From TC-15 sp034437275 (GTDB taxonomy: Bacteria; Chloroflexota; Anaerolineae; Aggregatilineales; Aggregatilineaceae): a stretch of 22,201 nucleotides of DNA. The DNA is taken from NCBI GenBank assembly GCA_034437275.1, contig DAOTUD010000106.1, positions 1-22,201 of the forward strand. The letters run 5' to 3'. Position numbers and translations under genes: made by a program. Shown one piece after another: positions 13,492-19,469 of the stretch. The notes beneath the pieces are model-generated. The model did no database searches. It had not been told where the DNA came from and worked only from the letters and a program-made list of their open reading frames with translations. Each line of letters starts with the position of its first letter. Within the stretch, counting starts at the first letter, position 1.

Positions 13492-14220
13492 ATGCATTCC
13501 GAACAAGAAATTGACGCCGCCATCGGGCGGATTTCCGGCGGGCGCGTGCTAGACATCGCCACCGGCAGCGGCGGGATGATCATCTGGCTGACCGAAAGCC
13601 TGGGCGACTACGACGAGATCGTCGGCATCGACACCATCGACCTCACCAGCCGCATCCCCAAAGACGAAGAAAGCATTTTCGACCAGCCCAACATCCATTT
13701 TTACCAGATGGATGCCCATCACCTGGACTTCCCCGACGCCAGCTTCGACACCGTGACCATGTCCAACTCGCTGCACCACATGGCCGATCCACAGCAGGTG
13801 CTGGCCGAGGTCGGGCGCGTGCTGCGGCCCGGTGGACACGTCCTGATCAGCGAAATGTACAGCGACAACCAGACCGAGGAGCAGATGACCCACATACACC
13901 TGCACCACTGGTGGTCGGCGGTCGATACGTCGCTGGGCATCTCGCACAACGAAACCGGCACGCGCCAGGAGATGATCGAGCTGATCGACACGATTGGCCT
14001 GCGCGAGGTGGCGCTGTACGATTACGCCGACCTGGAGTCCGACCCGTTCGACGAGGTGATGCTGGCGCGCATGTACAACCACATCGACCGCTACCTGGAA
14101 CGGGCCAGCGCGCTGCCCAACTACCCGGTGATCGAAGCACGCAGCGAGGAACTGCGCCAACGGCTGGCGGAGATCGGGCTGCGCTGGGCGACGTCGCTGG
14201 TGGTCATCGGGCAGAAGTGA
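13492..14220 (+). CDS. Class I SAM-dependent methyltransferase
   Basis: This 242-aa protein has the SAM-binding motif I VLDIATGSGG (residues about 19-28), an acidic residue after the second strand (IVGIDT), a third motif QMDAHHLDFPDASFDTV and a fourth LRPGGHVLISEM, all typical of Methyltransf_11-type enzymes. The substrate is unknown. The ATG at 13492 is preferred: GGAGA lies about 11 bases upstream, while the in-frame GTG at 13462 has no ribosome site. The gene starts about 40 bases after the end of a mobile element, so its original promoter may have been displaced or replaced. It converges with the GNAT gene at 14237, with only 16 bases between stops. Confidence 0.87.
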   Translation: MHSEQEIDAAIGRISGGRVLDIATGSGGMIIWLTESLGDYDEIVGIDTIDLTSRIPKDEESIFDQPNIHFYQMDAHHLDFPDASFDTVTMSNSLHHMADPQQVLAEVGRVLRPGGHVLISEMYSDNQTEEQMTHIHLHHWWSAVDTSLGISHNETGTRQEMIELIDTIGLREVALYDYADLESDPFDEVMLARMYNHIDRYLERASALPNYPVIEARSEELRQRLAEIGLRWATSLVVIGQK

Positions 14221-14234
14221 GGCCGGGCGGCCTC
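14219..14234. terminator. Short hairpin between convergent stops
   Basis: GAGGCC and GGCCTC pair around GGGC, overlapping the methyltransferase stop and lying just before the GNAT stop. There is no T-run. It may stall transcription from both sides. Confidence 0.35.
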
Positions 14235-14236
14235 CC

Positions 14237-15181
14237 TCACAGCGGGCGCACGTAGAGCTGCTGCGTGTAGTCGTCCGGCTGGGTGTCCACCTCCAGCATC
14301 GGGATCACGTAATCCCACACGAACACGACCAGCGACTCGTAATTGTGGCGGGCGGTCCAATCGCACAGCACCAGGATCAGCAGCGGGTTGGCCGGGCGCT
14401 TGGCCCACACGTACGCCTGGACGCGCTCCGGCGCGTGGCGGTCCTGCTGCATCAGCACGCAGGCTTCCTGCCCGGTGACGGTCAGGTGCAGCCGGTACGT
14501 CTCCGGCTCGACGATCTGCGGGACGCTGTTCCAAAAGCCGGGCAGCATGCGGTCCCATTCCGCGCGCGCGTTCTGGTAGCGGCCCAGCGGCATGTGCCAG
14601 CCTTCGATCTGGCGCGGCGAAAAACCGGCCAGGTCGCCCGCCTTGTAAAAGACGCGCCCCTCCTGGGCCGGGATCACCAACCGCTGGCCCAGGTGCGCGC
14701 GCGTGTAACGGTGATGCTCGAACAGCGCGGCGTCCTCCCCGGCGTCGGCGACCGTCACCCGCCGGCAGTGGATCGCCTCGCCGATCTGCCGGATGTAGGT
14801 CAACAGCGCGCTGCCCAGGCTGACCGCGTCGTAATCGGGATGCACGACCAGGGTCGAGATGTTGATATGATGGCCGAACGGCTCCGGCTCGCGCCCGATG
14901 AACACCTCCGCCTCGGCCCCCACCATCCCGTCCACCTCGGCCACCAGCGGAATCCCGTCGCCGCCGCGCAGCAGGTTCGCCAGGTGCACCGCGCACATCT
15001 CGACGCTGGACCAGGGGCCGGCGTTCAGCCAGCGCTCGTACAGCGTCAGGTCGTCGTACGGCGTGGCGATCTGTTCTCCGTCAATGTCGCGGCGGGTCCA
15101 GGTGTCGACGCGGGCCGTGTGGATGGCGGTAATGCTGGCTGCATCGGCCAACGTGGCCTGCCGCACTGTAATTTGTGGCAT
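14237..15181 (-). CDS. GNAT family N-acetyltransferase
   Basis: This 314-aa protein begins ITVRQATLADAASITAIHTARV, a clear GNAT first strand and helix. A core STLVVHPDYDAVSLGSALLTY (strand 4 and the acetyl-CoA loop) follows, then VTVADAGEDAALFEHHRYTRA. The usual Q/R-x-x-G-x-G/A pyrophosphate loop is poorly kept (YDAVSLGSAL), so acetyl-CoA binding may be weak. The remaining 150 residues form a separate C-terminal region without a family I can name. ATG at 15181; AAAGGAG lies about 13 bases upstream, rather far. It follows the Eis-like gene on the same strand after 91 bases, so the two may share a transcript. The acceptor is unknown. Confidence 0.75.
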   Translation of the reverse strand: MPQITVRQATLADAASITAIHTARVDTWTRRDIDGEQIATPYDDLTLYERWLNAGPWSSVEMCAVHLANLLRGGDGIPLVAEVDGMVGAEAEVFIGREPEPFGHHINISTLVVHPDYDAVSLGSALLTYIRQIGEAIHCRRVTVADAGEDAALFEHHRYTRAHLGQRLVIPAQEGRVFYKAGDLAGFSPRQIEGWHMPLGRYQNARAEWDRMLPGFWNSVPQIVEPETYRLHLTVTGQEACVLMQQDRHAPERVQAYVWAKRPANPLLILVLCDWTARHNYESLVVFVWDYVIPMLEVDTQPDDYTQQLYVRPL

Positions 15182-15272
15182 AGTTGTTGTCTCGCTCCTT
15201 TGGCTGGATGGGCGGGTAGGGTTTTCATGGATTCAGGTTTTTGTCTCGATTTTGATCCCGGCGATCTGCCCC

Positions 15273-16553
15273 TCACATCAAATCCGCCAGCCCGATCTTC
15301 GGATCGCGCCGGGGGAACAGCACCCGCAGCAGATCGGCGAAGCGCTCGTGATAGCCGAGACCCACATGCTCGATCCCGTACCAGCCCGTGATCAGGCGCA
15401 CCAGCGCCGTGGTCGGAATCTCCAACGCGACGACGTCCGCCTCGCCCATCCCCAGCTCCAGCTCGGCCTGGTCGTGCTCGGTCGTCACGATCAGGCGGTA
15501 GGCGCGCGTGGCGTAACGGCTGTTGAGCCGCCGGGCTTCGAGCGTATCGTGCAGCAGTTCCAACGCCCGCCCCAGGTCGTGCAGCCGCAAGAACCCCGCC
15601 CCGGTGAACTGCCGCCGCGCGGCCCCATGCGCCAGGGCGTGCTGCATAAAGCGACCTTCCGGGTGCACAAACAGGCCGACGCGGTCCACGCCAAACGCCT
15701 GGGCGGTGTGCGCGATCTGGCCGAGCAGCGCCTCGGTGGCGTCGGGATGGTCCCCCGCCGCCTCGATCACGCTGAAGCGCGCACCATCCTCGCCCTGGAA
15801 CCAGTTGGGCGACTCCTGCGACATCACGCGCGCATAGGCCAGAATCTCGTTACCGGCTTCGGCCACCAGGAAATCGTCGGGGGCATTGCGTCCGATGCGG
15901 GTCAGGTAATCAAGCTGCCAGCGCCAGGTCGCCTCGTCGCGCGCCAGCATGTAGTGGCCGCGCTCGGCGGCGCGCCGGTAGAGCGCCTGGACCGCCGGCA
16001 AATCGTTGAGATAGAAGCGACGCACGCTGATCGCCTGGTTGTGTGCGCCCAGCCGGTCGGCGGTACGGCGTTCGTAACTGTGATTGATGTCCCAGGCACC
16101 GGCCTTCAGCGCCAGATCGACCGGGATGTCGGATTCGTAGCTGGTCAGGTAGAGGCCGACCGCATATTCGTACTGCCAGCGCTCGTACAGCTCCGGGTCG
16201 CCAAAGCTCAGCCCCAGCACGTCGCCGCGCTCGGTCATGGCCTGGTGCACATGCTCCATCAACGCGCGGGTATAGCCCTGCGCGCGGTACGGCTCCAACA
16301 CGCCCAACATGGCGATCTCGGCGACCGGCAGCACGCTCACGCCGATCTGTATCTGGCGGGGGACGAGCATCACATGCCCCGCGATCTCGCCCTCGTGGTC
16401 CCCATCGATCACGAAGCAGTCGCGCGGATCAAAATACGGAAATCCATCGTACCACAGCGCGATAATAGCGGTGTCGTCCGGCCCATGCAGCTGGTGGATA
16501 TGCTCCAGCAGCATCTCGCGCTCGTCAGGCCACTGGATGGTGCGAATAGTCAT
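15273..16553 (-). CDS. Eis-like GNAT acetyltransferase
   Basis: This 426-aa protein fits the three-part Eis layout: an N-terminal GNAT domain, a second GNAT-like middle and a C-terminal SCP2-like sterol-carrier fold. The acetyl-CoA motif is present as AMLGVLEPYRAQGYTRALM (about residues 81-99). It is followed by the typical LGLSFGDPELYERWQYEYAV (113-132). Eis enzymes acetylate amines such as aminoglycosides or protein lysines; the true acceptor here is unknown. The free C-terminal carboxylate that acts in Eis catalysis ends here in ADLM, whereas Mycobacterium Eis ends in Phe. The ATG at 16553 has GGGGAG 5 bases upstream. A TATAAT box lies 30 bases before the start, so it is the first gene of its transcript. 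Confidence 0.83.
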   Translation of the reverse strand: MTIRTIQWPDEREMLLEHIHQLHGPDDTAIIALWYDGFPYFDPRDCFVIDGDHEGEIAGHVMLVPRQIQIGVSVLPVAEIAMLGVLEPYRAQGYTRALMEHVHQAMTERGDVLGLSFGDPELYERWQYEYAVGLYLTSYESDIPVDLALKAGAWDINHSYERRTADRLGAHNQAISVRRFYLNDLPAVQALYRRAAERGHYMLARDEATWRWQLDYLTRIGRNAPDDFLVAEAGNEILAYARVMSQESPNWFQGEDGARFSVIEAAGDHPDATEALLGQIAHTAQAFGVDRVGLFVHPEGRFMQHALAHGAARRQFTGAGFLRLHDLGRALELLHDTLEARRLNSRYATRAYRLIVTTEHDQAELELGMGEADVVALEIPTTALVRLITGWYGIEHVGLGYHERFADLLRVLFPRRDPKIGLADLM

Positions 16554-16583
16554 GGCAGCTCCCCTTGTATGCTTTCACCTGCC

Positions 16584-16589
16584 ATTATA
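16584..16589 (-). promoter_or_regulatory. -10 box of the Eis-like gene
   Basis: A perfect TATAAT on the minus strand lies 30 bases before the ATG at 16553. No -35 of good quality was found 16-18 bases upstream, so an activator may be involved. Confidence 0.5.
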
Positions 16590-16660
16590 GCGTTCTCACG
16601 CCAGCCCGCTATGTTAGAGCCGCAGCCCGCGCCCGCGCCCCGTAACAGGCGGGGTCACGG

Positions 16661-16689
16661 TTGACGGAATGCCTCGGCTATGCTACACT
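16661..16689 (+). promoter_or_regulatory. Sigma-70-type promoter of the infC operon
   Basis: TTGACG (16661-16666) and TACACT (16684-16689) are spaced by exactly 17 bases. Transcription would start near 16696, giving a leader of about 50 bases before the AUA start of infC. The only in-frame ATG further upstream (16680) lies inside this promoter, so it cannot be translated from it. Confidence 0.75.
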
Positions 16690-16745
16690 GCGTAACCATA
16701 GTCAGCGAGATTTCAGGTTGGAAATTTGAGCGAAAGGACAGGGCC

Positions 16746-17270
16746 ATAAGTACTGGAGATTATCGGGTTAACAATCGGATACGCGCCCGTGAAGTGCGTT
16801 TGATTACCGACGAAAACGAGAACGTTGGAGTTGTGCCGGTTCGAGAGGCGCTGGACATGGCAGCCGAGCGCGACCTTGATCTGGTCGAGGTTGCCCCGAA
16901 TGCAAACCCACCGGTGTGCCGGATTATGGATTTCGGCAAATTCCAGTACGAACGTGCCAAGAAGGAACGCGAAGCGCGCAAGCAGCAAAAGCAGATCGAA
17001 GTCAAAGAGATTCGGCTGCGCCCCAAAACCGACGACCATCACCGCGCCTTCAAGGTACGCGACGCGCGACGGTGGCTGGAAGACGGCATGAAGGTCAAGG
17101 TGCGGATTCGCTTCCGAGGCCGCGAGATTACCTACCCGGAAATCGCGCGCGACATGCTGCGCGAAGTCGCCGAGGAATTAAACGACGTTGGTGTCATCGA
17201 ACAAGCCCCCAATATGGAGGGGCGTACCATGTTGATGGTGTTGGCACCGGCCACAGAGAAGAAGAAATAA
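16746..17270 (+). CDS. infC: Translation initiation factor IF-3 (AUA start)
   Basis: IF-3 binds the 30S subunit, keeps it apart from 50S and checks start-codon pairing. This 174-aa protein has the whole family pattern: YRVNNRIRAREVRLI, VEVAPNANPPVCRIMDFGKF (about residues 50-69), the lysine-rich linker, KEIRLRPKTDDHH and a C-terminal domain ending MEGRTMLMVLAP. The start is put at ATA (16746). AAGGA (16734-16738) sits 7 bases before it, the resulting length is normal, and the next in-frame ATG upstream is within the promoter. E. coli infC starts at AUU, which lets IF-3 limit its own synthesis; a rare AUA start would work the same way. It heads the infC-rpmI-rplT operon. Confidence 0.93.
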   Translation: MSTGDYRVNNRIRAREVRLITDENENVGVVPVREALDMAAERDLDLVEVAPNANPPVCRIMDFGKFQYERAKKEREARKQQKQIEVKEIRLRPKTDDHHRAFKVRDARRWLEDGMKVKVRIRFRGREITYPEIARDMLREVAEELNDVGVIEQAPNMEGRTMLMVLAPATEKKK

Positions 17271-17303
17271 GTACCCTGTTCGGCAAGGTCAAATGGAGTT
17301 CCT

Positions 17304-17325
17304 GCGCCGCACATGTGTGCGGTGC
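17304..17325 (+). promoter_or_regulatory. Hairpin in the infC-rpmI gap (possible L20 control site)
   Basis: GCGCCGCACA and TGTGCGGTGC pair over 9-10 bp (one G-U) and end 25 bases before the rpmI start. In other bacteria L20 binds structured mRNA upstream of rpmI to repress rpmI and rplT. Position fits; the known consensus was not tested. Confidence 0.4.
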
Positions 17326-17349
17326 TGGTCTGTTAGGGAGTTATCCGTC

Positions 17350-17601
17350 GTGGGTAAGAAAAAAAAGAAGAAAAAATACAAACTGAAGACCTATAAGGCA
17401 GCAGCCAAGCGCTTCAAGGTCACCGGCTCGGGTAAAGTGCTGCGCACCAAAGGCGGCAAAAGCCACCTGCGCCGTCGCAAGTCCAAGCGGTCCAAGCGCC
17501 AGTTCTTGAAAGGCATCGAAGTCAAGAACGCCAAAGAAGCCAAGCGTGTTCGCCGGTTGGCCCCCTATCTTGGCAAGTATAAGCAAAATCCGCCCGGCTA
17601 A
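17350..17601 (+). CDS. rpmI: 50S ribosomal protein L35 (bL35)
   Basis: bL35 of the large ribosomal subunit. The protein has 83 aa from a GTG start with AGGGAG about 9 bases upstream. The family core is clear: KTYKAAAKRFKVTGSGKVLR, GGKSHLRRRKSKRSKRQ and RVRRLAPYL. The usual length is about 65 residues; this one has a lysine-rich N-terminal addition (seven lysines in a row after Gly2) and a tail after APYL. The lysine run is coded by nearly unbroken A (AAG AAA AAA AAG AAG AAA AAA), a slip-prone sequence. It lies between infC and rplT. Confidence 0.93.
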   Translation: MGKKKKKKKYKLKTYKAAAKRFKVTGSGKVLRTKGGKSHLRRRKSKRSKRQFLKGIEVKNAKEAKRVRRLAPYLGKYKQNPPG

Positions 17602-17634
17602 CCCGCCGGAGTTGACGTCGAAGGAGTTTGGAGC

Positions 17635-17985
17635 ATGGCTCGAGTAAAGGGCGGCAACGTGACCCGCCGCCGCCACAAGAAGATCATCAAGATGACCAAA
17701 GGCCAGTGGGGCACCAAGCACCGGCTGTTCAAACGCGCCAACGAGGCGATGATGAAAAGCCACTGGTACGCCTACCGCGACCGCCGCACCCGCCGCCGCG
17801 ATTTGCGCCGGCTGTGGATCACTCGCATCAACGCGGCCTCGCGCCAGAACGGCCTGCCCTACAGCCGCTTTATTCACGGCCTCAAGCAAGCCAACATCGA
17901 GTTAGACCGGAAGATTCTGGCCGATCTCGCCGTGCGCGACAGCGACACCTTCGCGGCGCTGGTCGACCTGGCGCAGAACGCCTGA
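17635..17985 (+). CDS. rplT: 50S ribosomal protein L20 (bL20)
   Basis: bL20 binds 23S rRNA early in 50S assembly and in some bacteria represses its own operon. The protein has 116 aa, normal length. It begins MARVKGGNVTRRRHKKIIK, continues with GQWGTKHRLFKRANEAMMKS and the family block YAYRDRRTRRRDLRRLWITRIN, then YSRFIHGLKQANIELDRKILADLA. The ATG has AAGGAG about 9 bases upstream. It is the last gene before a strong terminator. Confidence 0.96.
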   Translation: MARVKGGNVTRRRHKKIIKMTKGQWGTKHRLFKRANEAMMKSHWYAYRDRRTRRRDLRRLWITRINAASRQNGLPYSRFIHGLKQANIELDRKILADLAVRDSDTFAALVDLAQNA

Positions 17986-18007
17986 CGGCGTTCGCCGCCA
18001 CAGCCCA

Positions 18008-18042
18008 ACGACAAACCGGCCTGCGCCGGTTTGTCGTGTTTT
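18008..18042 (+). terminator. Intrinsic terminator after rplT
   Basis: A perfect 13-bp stem (ACGACAAACCGGC/GCCGGTTTGTCGT) with loop CTGC is followed by G and TTTT. It lies 23 bases past the rplT stop and ends the infC-rpmI-rplT transcript. The short T-run may allow some read-through into the next gene. Confidence 0.85.
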
Positions 18043-18071
18043 GGGTGAGCATTCACAGGGGGATTGTGCCG

Positions 18072-18605
18072 ATGCCGCGCATCAACGTGCAGCGCAAACT
18101 GGACCGGGTGACCTACAGCTACCGGCTGCCAGACCGGCGCGCGATGCTGGTGGCCTGGGGCTGGTGTGTGGGCGGTGGGGCCGCCATCGGCGTGGCGCTG
18201 GCGGTGGGGCTGGCCGTCGCCGGGCTGACGGTCGCGCCGGACGAAAGCGGCCTGACCTTTCGCGCGGCGCTGCTGATCGGCACCGTCGCCGGCACGCTGC
18301 TGATGCTGGCGCTGCTCTACGTGCCCGGGGCGCGGCGCGTGCTGCGCGTCACGTTCAATTACGTCGGGGATATCGTCGAGGTACGCTTCCCCTATGCCCG
18401 CATCCAGCGCTTCAACCGCCGCGACGTGATCGCCTTCCGGCTGGCGCACGACGAACACGGCGCACGGCTGCTGGTGATGGAAACCGGCAGCACCGGCCCG
18501 GTGATCCTGGCCCAGGCCCGCCGCGAAGGTGCGCTGCCCCAGCTTGTCGGACAACTCAACGAACAGGTGCACCATGATCACCAGCGCCCAGAACCGCCGC
18601 GTTAA
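18072..18605 (+). CDS. Small membrane protein of unknown function
   Basis: This 177-aa protein has two likely membrane helices, about residues 26-50 (AWGWCVGGGAAIGVALAVGLAV) and about 60-83 (AALLIGTVAGTLLMLALLYV). Both ends are probably cytoplasmic, and the C-terminal part of about 90 residues is soluble and rich in strands (VLRVTFNYVGDIVEVRFPY ... DVIAFRLAHDEHGARLLVMET), like a small PH-type domain. I do not recognise a family. The ATG at 18072 has AGGGGG 9 bases upstream; a GTG 6 bases earlier is possible. The gene overlaps the TrmH-like gene by 32 bases, so the two are co-translated. Confidence 0.75.
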   Translation: MPRINVQRKLDRVTYSYRLPDRRAMLVAWGWCVGGGAAIGVALAVGLAVAGLTVAPDESGLTFRAALLIGTVAGTLLMLALLYVPGARRVLRVTFNYVGDIVEVRFPYARIQRFNRRDVIAFRLAHDEHGARLLVMETGSTGPVILAQARREGALPQLVGQLNEQVHHDHQRPEPPR

Positions 18606-19335
18606 GCTGGTCCGCCAGCTCCAGCGGCACACCAAAGCCCGCCGCCGCCAGCGCCAACTGGTGCTGGAAGGCCCGCGCCTGATCGAGGACGCCGTCAGCG
18701 CCGGGGTTCAGCCCGATTTCGTGCTCTACACCGACCCCGCGCCGGACCTGATCGCCGCCCTGGACCACGCCGGGATCCCCTGTCTGGCCGTGTCCGAGAC
18801 CCTGATGCAGGCCATGACCGACACCGAGACGCCGCAGGGCATCCTGGCGGTCGTCCCCTGGCCGGAGCTGCCCGCCCCGCCCCGCCCCCGGCTGGTGCTG
18901 GTCGTGGATGGCTGGCGCGACCCCGGCAACCTGGGCACCGTGATCCGCACCGCCGCCGCTGCCGGCGTGGACCTGATCGCGCTGACGCCGGGCACCGTCG
19001 ATCCCTTCAATCCGAAAGTGCTCCGCGCCGGGATGGGTGGCCATTTCCGCGTGCCGCTCCAGGAGTGGGACCTCGCCGGCCCGCCGTCCGCCGCCGCCGC
19101 GCTGGCGTGGTACCTGGCCGACGCCGACGGCGACGTGCCCTACGACGCGGCGGACTGGTCCGCCCCGGCGGCGATTGTCGTCGGCGCGGAGGCGCACGGC
19201 CTGCACACCCCGGCCCGCGCGCTGCCGCATACCACGCTCCAGATTCCGATGGTTCCCGGGGCCGAATCGCTGAACGCGGCGGTCGCAGCCAGCCTGCTGC
19301 TGTATACTGCCGCTCGCAGCATAAAGATTGTGTAA
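18574..19335 (+). CDS. TrmH/SpoU-family RNA methyltransferase
   Basis: This 253-aa protein methylates RNA (2'-O-ribose of tRNA or rRNA) with SAM through a trefoil-knot fold. An N-terminal substrate-binding domain (about 1-95; LVRQLQRHTKARRRQRQLVLEG, L30e-like) precedes the SpoU domain. All three SpoU motifs are present: NLGTVIRTAAAAG with the catalytic Arg, IVVGAEAHGL, and IPMVPGAESLNAAVAASLLLY. The ATG at 18574 lies within the upstream gene; ribosome binding is weak (ACAGGTG), which fits coupling to it. The exact target base cannot be told. Orthology to RlmB-, TsnR- or TrmH-type enzymes is open. Confidence 0.9.
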   Translation: MITSAQNRRVKLVRQLQRHTKARRRQRQLVLEGPRLIEDAVSAGVQPDFVLYTDPAPDLIAALDHAGIPCLAVSETLMQAMTDTETPQGILAVVPWPELPAPPRPRLVLVVDGWRDPGNLGTVIRTAAAAGVDLIALTPGTVDPFNPKVLRAGMGGHFRVPLQEWDLAGPPSAAAALAWYLADADGDVPYDAADWSAPAAIVVGAEAHGLHTPARALPHTTLQIPMVPGAESLNAAVAASLLLYTAARSIKIV

Positions 19336-19469
19336 ACATCCCCCCACCTGATTTTTATTCTTTACGATCTTGAGTCATAATAGATGGTATAGTTCATTCT
19401 CATTTCTTTTTTCTTGGCACTTCTTAGTAACTTCACCGACACTACAGCGATCATGCCGGGGAAAACAGC

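Noticed and set aside
10734..13506. Similar short peptides encoded on the minus strand near 10.8 and 13.4 kb
   Set aside because: The shared peptide comes from the two copies of the miniature element. The frames run beyond the element into unrelated sequence and have no proper start, so they are not genes.
14898..16664. A 588-codon open frame on the plus strand
   Set aside because: Antisense to the two GNAT genes, which show their families' motifs and ribosome sites.
16680..16745. infC starting at the ATG at 16680
   Set aside because: That ATG overlaps the -10 region of a well-formed promoter, has no ribosome site, and would add 22 unconserved residues.
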